From Duganella sp. Leaf126 (GTDB taxonomy: Bacteria > Pseudomonadota > Gammaproteobacteria > Burkholderiales > Burkholderiaceae_D): a stretch of 64,000 nucleotides of DNA. The DNA lies in contig NZ_LMNW01000012.1 in the NCBI RefSeq assembly GCF_001423125.1, positions 372,656 to 436,655 on the forward strand, in the 5' to 3' direction. The position numbers and the translations under genes were made by a program. Below, one piece after another: positions 1 through 9,498 of the stretch (positions are counted from its first letter, which is position 1; every line of letters starts with the position of its first letter). Below the pieces are notes generated by a model. The model ran no database searches. It saw only the letters and a list, made by a program, of their open reading frames with translations, and was not told the DNA's origin.

Positions 1-2
1 CG

Positions 3-2306
3 CCGCTGCAACTGTTCCCGCTGCAGGACGTGCGGCTCGGCGCCAGTCCTTTCCTCGAGGCGCAGCAGACCGACCTGCGCTACATGATGGCGATGGAACC
101 CGACCGCCTGCTGGCGCCGTTCCTGCGCGAGGCGGGCCTGCCGATGAAGCAGCCGACCTACGGCAACTGGGAGTCGAGCGGACTCGATGGCCACATGGGT
201 GGCCATTACCTGTCGGCGCTGGCGCTGATGTTTGCGTCCACCGGCGACGAGGAGGTCAAGCGGCGGCTCGACTACTTCGTGGCAGAGCTCAAGCGCTGCC
301 AGGACAAGAACGGCAACGGCTACATCGGCGGCATACCCGACGGCAGCGCCGCATGGCAGGCCATCGCGCGCGGCGACCTGCGCGCCGACAGCTTTTCCGT
401 CAACGGCAAGTGGGTGCCATGGTATAACCTGCACAAGCTCTATGCGGGCCTGCGCGACGCCTACAACTATGCCGGCAACGGCGATGCGCGCACGATGCTG
501 ATCGCCATGGCCGACTGGGCGCTGGCCCTGAGCGCGCACCTGACCGACGACCAGATGCAGGCCATGTTGCGCGCCGAGCACGGTGGCATGAACGAGGTGC
601 TGGCCGACGTGGCGCAGATGACGGGCCAGCAGAAGTACATGGACCTGGCGCTGCGCTTTTCGCACCAGGCCATCCTGCGGCCGCTGGTGCGCGGCCAGGA
701 TCAGCTGACCGGCCTGCACGCGAATACGCAAATTCCCAAGGTGATCGGTTTCAAGCGCATCGGTGACCTGACCGGGCGGCGCGACTGGCAGCAGGCAGCG
801 CAATTTTTCTGGCAGACCGTGCACGACCACCGCACGGTGGCGATCGGCGGCAACAGCGTCAAGGAGCACTTCCACGACGCCGCAGACTTCACGCCGATGA
901 TCGACGAGGTGGAGGGCCCCGAGACCTGCAATACCTACAATATGCTCAAGCTCACCGAGCTGCTGTTCCTCGGCGATGCGAAGCGCGCGTACACCGACTA
1001 CTACGAGCGCGCGCTGTATAACCACATCCTGTCGTCGCAGCGGCCGGACACCGGCGGCTTCGTGTACTTCACGCCGATGCGCCCCAACCATTACCGCGTG
1101 TACTCGCAGGTGGACAAGGGCATGTGGTGCTGCGTGGGATCCGGTATCGAGAGCCATGCCAAGTACGGAGAATTCATCTATGCGCATAGCCGGGATGCGC
1201 TGTATGTAAATCTGTTCATCCCGTCCACGCTCACGTGGCGTGACAAAAACCTGGTCATCACCCAGGCCAACCGGTTCCCGGACCAGGCCAGCAGCACCGT
1301 CACCGTTACCGGCAGCGGTGCATTCACCATGAAGATACGCTACCCGTCGTGGGTGGCGCGCGGTGCGCTGACCGTGACCGTGAATGGCAAGGCCGTTCCG
1401 GCCGGGCCCGGGGCGGACGGCTATGTCAGCGTCAGTCGCCGCTGGCACAGCGGCGACAGGGTCGAAATCGGCCTGCCGATGACCACCTGGCTCGAACAGA
1501 TGCCCGATCACTCGGATTATTACGCGGTGCTGCACGGCCCCATCGTGCTGGCGGCGAAAACCGCGCCGGTCGCCAACGAAAAGCTCAACTTCCTGGCCGA
1601 CGGCTCGCGCATGGGCCATATCGCCTCCGGTCCGATCTGCCCGCTGGAGTCGGCGCCCACCCTGGTCAGCGACACGCGCGCCTTCATGGACCGCTTCGTG
1701 CCGGTGCCGGGCCGGCCCCTGACATTTACCGCACCCGGTCTGGTGCAGGGCAAGAACGTGGACCAGGTGGTGTTCATGCCGTTTTTCCGTCTGCACGATG
1801 CGCGTTACATGCTGTACTGGCCTTACGCCACGCCTGCCGGACTGCAGACGCTGGAAGCGAAGGCCGCCGAGCGCGAAAAGGCGCGGCTGGCGTTGAACGC
1901 GGTCACCATCGACCAGGTGGCGCCGGGCGAGCAGCAGCCGGAGTCCGATCATTTCTTCGTGGCCGACGGTGGCGAGGCCGGTGTCAGCCAGGGCAGGCAC
2001 TGGCGCCGCGCCAGGAGCTGGTTCGGCTATACGCTCACCGACAGCAAGAGGGAGGCGCGCATCCTGCGCCTGACCTACGCGAAAGCCGATGCCGGCCGCA
2101 GCTTCGATATCGTCGTCAACGGGCAGCTGCTGGCCAAGGTCGTGCTGAACGCAGCGGCCACGCAGCCTTTTTATACGGTGGACTATCCGCTGCCGCCGGC
2201 ACTGGCGGCCGATGACGGCAAGCTGGTGGTAAAGTTCGTGGCCGGCCCCGGGTCGTCCGCCGGCCCGCTGTACGGCTTGCATTTATTGCGGTCGTCCCCG
2301 CCGTGA
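3..2306 (+). CDS. GH127-family glycoside hydrolase (beta-L-arabinofuranosidase-like), 5' end outside window
   Basis: The reading frame is open from the first bases of the window, so the true start and any signal peptide lie upstream; the first in-frame start-like codon is a GTG at 30, but the residues before it already fit the family. The family (formerly DUF1680) folds as an alpha/alpha barrel and removes terminal beta-L-arabinofuranose through a cysteine nucleophile held on zinc. Counting from position 30, the zinc/nucleophile set is visible as E298 and C300 (motif ETCNT) and the pair C367-C368 (MWCCVGSG), matching E338, C340, C417 and C418 of Bifidobacterium HypBA1. E279 (motif VKEHF) is a candidate acid/base residue. 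About 760 residues remain, close to full length. A LysR regulator follows 74 to 113 bp downstream on the same strand and may control it. Substrate specificity within GH127 cannot be read from sequence. Confidence 0.9.
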   Translation, partial: PLQLFPLQDVRLGASPFLEAQQTDLRYMMAMEPDRLLAPFLREAGLPMKQPTYGNWESSGLDGHMGGHYLSALALMFASTGDEEVKRRLDYFVAELKRCQDKNGNGYIGGIPDGSAAWQAIARGDLRADSFSVNGKWVPWYNLHKLYAGLRDAYNYAGNGDARTMLIAMADWALALSAHLTDDQMQAMLRAEHGGMNEVLADVAQMTGQQKYMDLALRFSHQAILRPLVRGQDQLTGLHANTQIPKVIGFKRIGDLTGRRDWQQAAQFFWQTVHDHRTVAIGGNSVKEHFHDAADFTPMIDEVEGPETCNTYNMLKLTELLFLGDAKRAYTDYYERALYNHILSSQRPDTGGFVYFTPMRPNHYRVYSQVDKGMWCCVGSGIESHAKYGEFIYAHSRDALYVNLFIPSTLTWRDKNLVITQANRFPDQASSTVTVTGSGAFTMKIRYPSWVARGALTVTVNGKAVPAGPGADGYVSVSRRWHSGDRVEIGLPMTTWLEQMPDHSDYYAVLHGPIVLAAKTAPVANEKLNFLADGSRMGHIASGPICPLESAPTLVSDTRAFMDRFVPVPGRPLTFTAPGLVQGKNVDQVVFMPFFRLHDARYMLYWPYATPAGLQTLEAKAAEREKARLALNAVTIDQVAPGEQQPESDHFFVADGGEAGVSQGRHWRRARSWFGYTLTDSKREARILRLTYAKADAGRSFDIVVNGQLLAKVVLNAAATQPFYTVDYPLPPALAADDGKLVVKFVAGPGSSAGPLYGLHLLRSSPP

Positions 2307-2419
2307 GATCGGGTAAGCTCTCTCATGATGTGACAGTTGTCTGGTCAGCCCCAGTGCAGGCTGATATTGGCCGATAATGCGTGATCACCACACGCGCCCC
2401 GCAGAATATCGATTTTTTC

Positions 2420-3355
2420 ATGGACATCAACCCGAACTGGTTTTTACGCGCGCGGCTCAAGACGCGCCAGCTGCTGTTATTGATCGCGCTCGACGAGCAG
2501 CGCAATATCCACCGCGCTTCCGAAGAACTGCACATGACGCAGCCGGCTGCCTCCAAGCAGCTGAAGGACCTCGAGGAGATGCTCGGTGTGCAGCTGTTCG
2601 ACCGCCTGCCGCGCGGGATGGAGCCGACGATCTACGGCGAGACCATGATACGGCACGCCCGCATGGCCTTGAACAGCCTGTCGCTGGCGCACGAGGACAT
2701 CGTCGCCATCAAGGCCGGGCTGGCCGGCCAGGTCGATATCGGCACCATCATGACCCCGGGGATTGCGCTGCTGCCGCAGGCGATCACGCGCACCAAGCAG
2801 GCCGCGCCGCACCTGCGCATCGGCGTGGAAATGGAGCAGTCCAACGTGCTGATCGAGCAGCTGCAGCGCGGCAGGCTCGATTTCATGATCGGCCGCATTC
2901 CCGAGCGCCAGAGCGCCGAGGGTTTCAGCTACGAGGAACTGGGCGACGAGCCGGCCTGCGCGGTGGTGCGGCCCGGTCACCCGCTGCTGGCGCAGCGCAA
3001 GCTGCAATTGCGCGACATCTCGACCCAGCCATGGATCCTGCCGCCGCAAGGCAGCATCTTGCGCTCGCGCTGCGAGCTGATGTTCCGCCGCGCGGGTCTG
3101 GACGTGCCGGTCAACGTGATCGATACCACGGCCATGCTGATGATCAAGCCGCTGCTGCAGCAGACCGATGCCTTGAACGTGATGCCGGTGGCGGTGGCGC
3201 AGTATTACGAAGCGCAAGGGGTGCTGGCGATACTGCCGATCGAGCTGCCATGCCGGATGGACGGCTACGGGATCATCATGGTCGATGGCCACCTGATGTC
3301 GCCGGGCGCCCAGCTGCTGCTGCGCCACGTGCGCGACGTGGCGCGCGGCGTTTAG
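2420..3355 (+). CDS. LysR-family transcriptional regulator, GbpR-like
   Basis: DNA-binding regulator of about 311 residues, normal LysR length. The N-terminal winged helix-turn-helix is clear (HRASEELHMTQPAASKQLKDLE, split here as HRASEELHMT then QPAASKQLKDLE), followed by a periplasmic-binding-protein-like effector domain of about 200 residues. The opening NWFLRARLKTRQL and the effector domain resemble the GbpR subgroup, whose studied members respond to sugars and regulate sugar uptake or hydrolysis. That fits its position just after the GH127 gene. Start uncertain: the ATG at 2420 gives the usual family N terminus, while an in-frame GTG at 2381 would add 13 residues; neither has a strong Shine-Dalgarno sequence. 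The stop lies 2 bp from the end of the convergent receiver gene. Confidence 0.88.
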   Translation: MDINPNWFLRARLKTRQLLLLIALDEQRNIHRASEELHMTQPAASKQLKDLEEMLGVQLFDRLPRGMEPTIYGETMIRHARMALNSLSLAHEDIVAIKAGLAGQVDIGTIMTPGIALLPQAITRTKQAAPHLRIGVEMEQSNVLIEQLQRGRLDFMIGRIPERQSAEGFSYEELGDEPACAVVRPGHPLLAQRKLQLRDISTQPWILPPQGSILRSRCELMFRRAGLDVPVNVIDTTAMLMIKPLLQQTDALNVMPVAVAQYYEAQGVLAILPIELPCRMDGYGIIMVDGHLMSPGAQLLLRHVRDVARGV

Positions 3356-3357
3356 GA

Positions 3358-3759
3358 TCAGCCGAAGCTGGCGAAGGTATCGAGCAGCACCTTGGCCCGG
3401 AACGGTTTCACGATGACCCGGCTGATATCGCGGCTGCGCAATTCCTGCAGCAGCGCGGCCGTGGGCTGATCGACCATCACCGCGATCGGAATCTGCGGGC
3501 GGCTGGCCGACATGCCGCCGCGTACGCGGTCGAGCAGCGTGAAGTTGTGGGCGGCGCCGCCGAAGGCGCCGCATTCGAGCGAAATGACCGCGCCCTGGAA
3601 TCTGCGCTCGCGCAGCAGCTTTTCTGCCGCTTCGGCGGTTGCCGCCTCGTGCACGGTTCCAATGCCCAGCGAGCGCGCGGTCATCGAGACGGTCTTGCGC
3701 AGCAGCGGCTGCTCTTCGACCAGCAGCATGTCGATCGGATGGCGTCCACGTTCAGGCAT
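3358..3759 (-). CDS. Degenerate (pseudo-)receiver domain protein
   Basis: A single-domain CheY-like protein of 133 residues. The beta1 acidic pair is EE (residues 15-16, MLLVEEQ) instead of DD. The expected phosphoacceptor Asp is replaced by Glu62 (VISLECG), while the beta5 Lys is kept (K118, VIVKPF). The conserved Thr/Ser position after beta4 reads VMVDQ. It therefore probably cannot be phosphorylated normally; Glu at the acceptor site can mimic phosphorylation in some receivers, which is inference here. The start codon overlaps the last 8 nt of the upstream GAF gene, implying translational coupling and a joint function. Confidence 0.8.
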   Translation of the reverse strand: MPERGRHPIDMLLVEEQPLLRKTVSMTARSLGIGTVHEAATAEAAEKLLRERRFQGAVISLECGAFGGAAHNFTLLDRVRGGMSASRPQIPIAVMVDQPTAALLQELRSRDISRVIVKPFRAKVLLDTFASFG

Positions 3760-4252
3760 GCTGTCCCCCCGTTCCGGATAGTTCCTCCCGCAGCAGATCG
3801 CGCAGGCTGGCGAGGATGGCCAGCCCGGTGGCGTCCAGCGAACGCGGTCGATGGTCGATCAGGCACAGCGTGCCGATGACATGTCCCGACGGTGCGGCCA
3901 GCGGCGCGCCCGCGTAGAACACGATGTATGGCGTGCCGGTGACCAGCGGATTGTCGGCAAAACGCAAGTCCTGGCGTGCGTCCGCGATGACGAAAATATC
4001 GGGCTGCACGATGGCGTGGCCGCAAAACGAGACATCGCGCCCCGTTTCGCAGATGTCCAGTCCCACGCGGGCCTTGAACCACTGGCGGTTCTCGTCGACC
4101 AGCGTGATCAAGGCGACCGGCATGTCGAATTCTTCGGCCGCAAAGCGCACGATGTTGTCGTAGCGTTGCTCGGGCGGCGTGTCGAGTATCAGCAGCGCGC
4201 GCAAGGCGTCGAGGCGCTGCTGGTCATTGACAGGTATCGGAGCTGCGAGCAT
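3752..4252 (-). CDS. GAF-domain protein
   Basis: A 166-residue protein made almost entirely of one GAF domain, of the type often found at the N terminus of sensor kinases and diguanylate cyclases. The start RLDALRALLILDTPPEQRYD is typical, and the core LITLVDENRQWFKARVG and the SFCGHAI segment are conserved in this GAF subgroup. No output domain follows; instead the stop overlaps the start of the degenerate receiver gene by 8 nt, so the pair probably forms a split signalling unit. The ligand is unknown. It is divergent from the penicillin acylase gene, with a 152-bp shared upstream region (4253-4404) in which I see no clear promoter. Confidence 0.87.
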   Translation of the reverse strand: MLAAPIPVNDQQRLDALRALLILDTPPEQRYDNIVRFAAEEFDMPVALITLVDENRQWFKARVGLDICETGRDVSFCGHAIVQPDIFVIADARQDLRFADNPLVTGTPYIVFYAGAPLAAPSGHVIGTLCLIDHRPRSLDATGLAILASLRDLLREELSGTGGQHA

Positions 4253-4404
4253 GGCGTGGGCGGCGCGGCGGCCGGTTGGTCACATGCTGCCGACTGTACC
4301 ACCACCGCGAAAAAAATGGTGCGCGCCAGCGTGCCGGCCGCGCACGGGCGGCACCGGATGTGCGATATTACGGCGCATACGAATCACAGCGAGGCGGAGA
4401 CGAT

Positions 4405-7041
4405 ATGGCACCAACATGGCGCGACAGGCGCTGGCTCAGGTGGGGGCTGCGGTGGACGGCAGGCGTGATGCTCCTGCTGCTGGCGGCCGGTGTCGGCGGG
4501 TGGCTCTGGCTGCGCGCCAGCCTGCCGGTGCTCGATGGCACGCGCACCGCAGCCGGCCTGCAGGATGCGGTCAGCGTTGCGCGCGACAACCACGGCGTGC
4601 CGCTGATCAGCGGCACCAGCCGGCTCGATGTGGCGTACGCCACCGGATTTGTCCACGCCCAGGAACGCTACTTCCAGATGGACCTGCTGCGCCGGGTGGC
4701 GGCCGGGGAGCTGTCGGAACTGTTCGGGCCGCGGGCGCTGCCCACCGACCGGGCGCGCCGCCTGCACCGCCTGCGCGCCCGCGCCGACCTGGCCCTGGCT
4801 GCGCTGCCGCCCGCAGACCGGCTGCTGATGACGCGCTACACGGACGGCGTCAACGCCGGCCTGGCCGCGCTGCAGGCGAAGCCGTTCGAGTATGCGCTGA
4901 ACGGCACCGCGCCGCGTCCATGGCGCGCGACCGATTCGCTGCTGGTGATCTGGGCCATGTACTTCGACCTGCAAGGCGGCCAGCTGCAGCACGACCTGTC
5001 GCGCGGCTGGCTGCGCGCGCACACCGACGAGGCCCAGCGCGCCTTCCTGGCGCCTGCCTTCAGCGCCTGGGACGCGCCGCTCGACGCCGCCAGCATTACC
5101 GGCGCCACGCCGTCGATACCGCCCAGCGCACCGGCATGGTGGGGCCGACAGCGCACGGACAGTCCCGCCGACCCGCACCGGCAGGCCTGCGCCCCGGGCT
5201 ACCTGCCGCCGGATGACCGGTTCCGGGGCTCATCCCCTGGCCAGCCGGGCAGCCAGTCCGGTGCCGGCCTGCTCGCCGCATTCTTGCCGGACACCCTGGC
5301 CGAATCCGTGACCGGCGCCCGCGCTCCCTCGTCGTCCGCTTCGTTGTCCCCATCGTTGGCCGGACCGTGGGGGCAACCGATGCATCCGGCAGCTGCAGCA
5401 TGGCGCAACACGACGGGCAGCAACAACTGGGCGCTGGCCGGCAGCCGCAGCGACAGCGGCGCGGCCATCGTTGCCAACGATATGCACCTGGGACTGCAGT
5501 TGCCGGTCATCTGGTATCGCGCCGCGCTGCAGTTCCCGGACGGGAAGGGCGGCCAGCGCCGCGTGGTCGGCGTCACGCTGCCCGGCACGCCGGTCGTGGT
5601 CGCCGGCAGCAATGGCCAGGTGGCGTGGGGTTTCACCAACAGCTATGGCGACTACCTCGACCTGCTGGCGCTCGACGGCGATCCGGCGCATCCGGGCCAG
5701 GTTCGCACACCGGCCGGTGCCGAAGCCCCCGTCGTGCATCGCGAAACCATCGTCGTCAAGGGCGCACCGGCCGCTACCCTGGTCGTGCGCGAGACATCGC
5801 TCGGGCCGTTGTACGAGGCAGGCGGCAAGACGTATGCCGTGCGCTGGGCCGCGCACCAGCCGGGGTCCGTCAACGTGCGCCTGCACCTGCTCGAAGATGT
5901 CGCGTCGGTGCAGCAGGCCCTGGCACTGGCGCCCACGCTGGGCATCCCGGCGCAGAACATGGTGGCGGGCGACAGCGCGGGCCATATCGGCTGGACCATC
6001 GCCGGCCGCATCCCGCGCCGTGCCGTCACCGCGCCCGACGCCAGCTATCCGCTGCGCGCGGACGCTGCCGACAGCGCCTGGCAAGGCTGGCTGGCGGCCG
6101 ACGACTACCCGCGGGTTGTCGATCCGGCTGACGGCCAGCTGTTTACGGCCAACAGCCGCCAGCTGAACGGCGCCGGCGCCGCGCTGCTCGGCGACGGCGG
6201 CTTCGACCTCGGTGCCCGCACGCGGCAGGTGCGCGACGGCCTCACCGCACTGGGGGCGCGCGCCGGCGTGGAGCGGGTGTACGCAGTGGCGCTGGACGAC
6301 CGCGCGCTGTTCCTAGCGCCGTGGCGCGACCGCGCCATGGCGGCGCTCGATGCGCAGTCGGTGGCCGCACGGCCGCAGCGCGCCGAGGCGCTGGCGCTGC
6401 TGCGGTCCACCTGGACCGGGCACGCCAGCGTCGACTCGGTCGCCTATCGCCTCACGCGCAGCTACCTGTACGCGCTGTACGACATCGTATACGGGGACGC
6501 CGACCGGCAGCTGGCCCTGCTCGATCCGCATGCGGGCATGGCGTCGGCCACGTCGCGCTGGCCGGTGGTGCTGGCGCGCCTGCTCGACGCGCAACCGCCG
6601 GCCTGGCTGCCGCCGCAGTACGCCAGCTGGCACGCGTTGCAGCTGGCAGCGATCGACCACGCGATTGCCGACCTGACGCAGGACGGGCAGCGCCTGGCCG
6701 ACGCCACCTGGGGGCAGCGCAATACCGCTGCCAGCGCGCATCCGATGGCGTCCTCGATCCCGCTGCTGGGGCGTTATCTGACCGTGGCGCCGGACATGCT
6801 GGCAGGCGACCAGCACATGCCGCGCGTGACGGGGCCGACCTTTGGCGCTTCGGAACGGCTGACCGTGTCGCCGGGCCGCGAGCAGGAAGCGGTGTTCAAC
6901 ATGCCGGGCGGCCAAAGCGGCCATCCTCTGTCGCCGTATTTCCTCGCCGGCCGCAGCGACTGGGTGGCAGGGCGCACAACGCCGCTGCTGCCCGGCGCAC
7001 CGGTGCACACGCTGAACGCCTTCCAGGCAGGTCGGGCGTGA
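4405..7041 (+). CDS. Penicillin acylase family protein (Ntn hydrolase)
   Basis: Predicted membrane-anchored or secreted amidase of 878 residues. It would hydrolyse an amide such as an acyl-homoserine lactone or beta-lactam side chain; the substrate cannot be told from sequence. The ATG at 4405 is preceded by a purine-rich Shine-Dalgarno (GAGGCGGAG), which supports it over an in-frame upstream start at 4276. Residues 12-32 form one hydrophobic segment. The precursor is expected to self-cleave before Ser339 in GSNNWALAG, making Ser339 the N-terminal nucleophile of the beta chain; an Asn in ITGG-like context and other pocket residues were not checked. Odd: roughly residues 230-335, just before the cleavage site, are a low-complexity Pro/Gly/Ser/Ala-rich linker, longer than the usual spacer peptide. 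Confidence 0.9.
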   Translation: MAPTWRDRRWLRWGLRWTAGVMLLLLAAGVGGWLWLRASLPVLDGTRTAAGLQDAVSVARDNHGVPLISGTSRLDVAYATGFVHAQERYFQMDLLRRVAAGELSELFGPRALPTDRARRLHRLRARADLALAALPPADRLLMTRYTDGVNAGLAALQAKPFEYALNGTAPRPWRATDSLLVIWAMYFDLQGGQLQHDLSRGWLRAHTDEAQRAFLAPAFSAWDAPLDAASITGATPSIPPSAPAWWGRQRTDSPADPHRQACAPGYLPPDDRFRGSSPGQPGSQSGAGLLAAFLPDTLAESVTGARAPSSSASLSPSLAGPWGQPMHPAAAAWRNTTGSNNWALAGSRSDSGAAIVANDMHLGLQLPVIWYRAALQFPDGKGGQRRVVGVTLPGTPVVVAGSNGQVAWGFTNSYGDYLDLLALDGDPAHPGQVRTPAGAEAPVVHRETIVVKGAPAATLVVRETSLGPLYEAGGKTYAVRWAAHQPGSVNVRLHLLEDVASVQQALALAPTLGIPAQNMVAGDSAGHIGWTIAGRIPRRAVTAPDASYPLRADAADSAWQGWLAADDYPRVVDPADGQLFTANSRQLNGAGAALLGDGGFDLGARTRQVRDGLTALGARAGVERVYAVALDDRALFLAPWRDRAMAALDAQSVAARPQRAEALALLRSTWTGHASVDSVAYRLTRSYLYALYDIVYGDADRQLALLDPHAGMASATSRWPVVLARLLDAQPPAWLPPQYASWHALQLAAIDHAIADLTQDGQRLADATWGQRNTAASAHPMASSIPLLGRYLTVAPDMLAGDQHMPRVTGPTFGASERLTVSPGREQEAVFNMPGGQSGHPLSPYFLAGRSDWVAGRTTPLLPGAPVHTLNAFQAGRA

Positions 7042-7162
7042 ACGAGGGGCCGGTCGGCTCGACCGGTGCGCCGCTCTCCCGTCCGATTTGCCGCCCGTTC
7101 TGCTGCGCCGCCGCCGTTCATGGCATCATGCACGGCGCTGCGCGACACCGGGCCGGCAGCTG

Positions 7163-8422
7163 CTAGGCGGGCGTGGCAGCCGACGACGCCGGCGCGGTCA
7201 CGGAGGAAGCCGATGCCGGTGACAGGCTGGCCGACACCGCGCTGTCAGCCTGGCGGCTGCCGGCGCCCGGCCGCTCGCGGCCCAGGCCGAACAGCGGCCG
7301 CAGCAGCGCGACACGGCGCACCAGTTCGAACACGCCGAAACTGATGGTCACGGTCAGGATCACCAGCACTGCGCCTTCGGTGACGGGCGCCAGTTTTACC
7401 GGTTTGAGCCAGTGGGCCATGGTCACAATCAGCGTCTGGTGCAGGATGTAGACGGGGAACACGGTCTCGGTCAGGTAACGGCGCGGCGCGCTGTCGCCAG
7501 CCACGTGGCGGTGGGCATAGCCGCACACGGTCAGGATCGCCACCCACTGGTTCAGGCAGTAGATGGCCCCCATCAGCGGGCGCCACGGCGCGACGGCCGC
7601 GCTGTGCATCAGTTCATGCGGCATGCTGTAGCACACCACCAGGATGGCCCAGCTGCCCAGCCACAGGCCCAGGCTGGTCCAGCGCAGGCGGTCCGCTTCC
7701 TGCCACACGCGGCGCTGGCTGGCCAGCAGCGCGCCCAGCACGAACAGGTAAAAGTACTGGGCATGGTTGTACCAGTCGCCGAACAGGGCATGGGTGCTCG
7801 GATACTTTTCGGAGAGGATGAAGCGCGCCGCGACCAGCAGTATCACCGGCAGCAGTACCAGCTTCCAGCCGCCAAGCACCCGACCCGCCAGGTCGGGCCA
7901 GCGCGCCAGCCGGCTACCGGCCAGCCAGGCCACGATGCCGAAGATCATGGTGTACACCCACAGGTAGGCGACGAACCACAGGTGGTTCCAGGTCGGCATG
8001 GACAGGCAATCGTCGCCGCGGCAAAAGCCCCGGTAGCCGGTGACATACAGCTTGAGGAAGTCGCCGTAGCCGCCCTGGTAGGCCAGTTTTTCCACGACCT
8101 CGAAATACGATTGCGGCGGCACGATCACCAGCATGCCGAAGACCAGCGGCACCAGCAGGCGCCAGCTGCGCTGCACGATCAGCGTTCCCGCTTTCAGCTT
8201 GCCCAGCATGAAGGCGGTGGCCACGCCCGAGATCATGAACAGCAAGCCCAGTCGCCATGGCGCCGACAGGATCATCAGCGGTTCGATGGCGTGGCCGGCG
8301 TCCGGACTTTTCACATGCCAGTCCCAGGTCACGTAGTACATGCCGGTGTGGTAGAGGATCAGCACCAGGAAGGCGATGATGCGTATCCAGTCGAGGAAAT
8401 ACAGGCGTTGGGTGTTGTGCAT
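7163..8422 (-). CDS. Acyltransferase family 3 integral membrane protein
   Basis: A polytopic membrane protein of 419 residues with about ten hydrophobic segments, matching acyltransferase family 3 (OafA/OpgC type). These enzymes transfer acyl groups from the cytoplasm to sugars of surface or periplasmic glycans. The family signature opens the protein: RLYFLDWIRIIAFLVLILYH, with His25 in the first membrane segment, and the arginine-rich loop after segment two is present (QRSWRLLVP). The last 35 residues are a Ser/Ala/Pro tail. It is convergent with the penicillin acylase gene (121 bp apart). Its acceptor is unknown. No strong Shine-Dalgarno is visible before the ATG. Confidence 0.88.
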   Translation of the reverse strand: MHNTQRLYFLDWIRIIAFLVLILYHTGMYYVTWDWHVKSPDAGHAIEPLMILSAPWRLGLLFMISGVATAFMLGKLKAGTLIVQRSWRLLVPLVFGMLVIVPPQSYFEVVEKLAYQGGYGDFLKLYVTGYRGFCRGDDCLSMPTWNHLWFVAYLWVYTMIFGIVAWLAGSRLARWPDLAGRVLGGWKLVLLPVILLVAARFILSEKYPSTHALFGDWYNHAQYFYLFVLGALLASQRRVWQEADRLRWTSLGLWLGSWAILVVCYSMPHELMHSAAVAPWRPLMGAIYCLNQWVAILTVCGYAHRHVAGDSAPRRYLTETVFPVYILHQTLIVTMAHWLKPVKLAPVTEGAVLVILTVTISFGVFELVRRVALLRPLFGLGRERPGAGSRQADSAVSASLSPASASSVTAPASSAATPA

Positions 8423-8688
8423 GGCGGTGGGGGCGGCGATTGTCGTTGATCGGTGACGCCAGCTTATGCGATCGCCGGCCCGGAGGCCAGCTTCGTGGGG
8501 CGAGCCGGGATGCCGCAGGGGCGAGCCGGATCTGCCGGGTGCGCCGCAACCGGTGGCGGTGGCGGCGCCGGCCCCCGGCGTACGGCACGGTCGCCGGCAT
8601 CAGCCGGCGTGCCAGCATGGGTCAGCGCAGTACCCGCGTCAGCCTGAGGCCGCGCTGCCGGGGTCAGCCAGCAGCTGCGCCGCCGGCT

Positions 8689-9498
8689 TCAGCCGCGGTG
8701 CGGGGACCCGTCGGGCGCCGGCCCGGGCCCGGCCTGCAGCCGCGCCAGCACGTCCTGGCGGAACTGGCGCGAGCAGGGCACGCGGGCGCCGCCGCGCAGC
8801 AGCAGTTCGCCGTCGCCCTTGTCCAGCATGTCCAGGCCTTCCACCCACTGCAGTTGCACGGCTGCGCGGCGATGGCAGCGCACGAAGCGCGGGCCGAGCG
8901 TGGCGAGCAGGCCGGCCAGGGTCTGGCGCAGCAGCGGCTGGCCGTCGGCCGTGTGCAGCACCACGTAGTTGTCGGCCGTTTCGATCCACGCGATGTCGTC
9001 GATGCGCACCACGCGCATGCCGCCGCGCTCCGGCACCAGCAACTGCGCGGGGACGGGCGCCGGCACAGGAGGCGGCACCTGAGCCTGCGCCTGAGCCGGC
9101 AATGCCGGTGGCGGCGCCAGCGCGTTTGCCGGTGCCGCCGGCTGCGTCAGCCGCGCGCGGGCGCGGTCGAGCGCGCGACGCAGCCGCTGCTGGTCGTAGG
9201 GCTTGAGCAGGTAGTCGATGGCATTGGCGTCGAACGCGCGGATCGCGTAATTGTCGTAGGCAGTGACGAACACCACCACCGGCGCCGGCGCCGGCAGCGA
9301 TGCCGCCACATCGAGCCCGCTCACTTCCGGCATTTCGATATCGAGCAGCAGCAGGTCGGGCGCAAACTCCGCCAGCAGTTCGAGCGCTTCCACCCCGTCG
9401 CGCGCCTCGGCCACCGCGCTGATATCGGGTTCCTGCGCCAGCAGTCGGCGCAGCTTGTCGCGCGCCGGGCGCTCGTCGTCAACGATCAGCACCCGCAT
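8689..9498 (-). CDS. LytTR-family response regulator
   Basis: Two-component regulator of 269 residues. The receiver domain (1-120) has acidic residues D7-D8, phosphoacceptor D53 (LLLLDIEMP) and Lys in YLLKPYD. A Pro/Ala-rich linker of about 40 residues follows, then a LytTR DNA-binding domain (about 170-260) with the typical IAWIETADNYVVLHT and FVRCHRRAAVQL segments. The ATG at 9498 overlaps the stop of the kinase gene within ATGCGGGTGCTGA, so the pair is translationally coupled. An open frame continues upstream of 9498 but is antisense-like shadow of the kinase, not protein. AlgR/YehT-type regulators are the nearest familiar relatives. Confidence 0.92.
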   Translation of the reverse strand: MRVLIVDDERPARDKLRRLLAQEPDISAVAEARDGVEALELLAEFAPDLLLLDIEMPEVSGLDVAASLPAPAPVVVFVTAYDNYAIRAFDANAIDYLLKPYDQQRLRRALDRARARLTQPAAPANALAPPPALPAQAQAQVPPPVPAPVPAQLLVPERGGMRVVRIDDIAWIETADNYVVLHTADGQPLLRQTLAGLLATLGPRFVRCHRRAAVQLQWVEGLDMLDKGDGELLLRGGARVPCSRQFRQDVLARLQAGPGPAPDGSPHRG

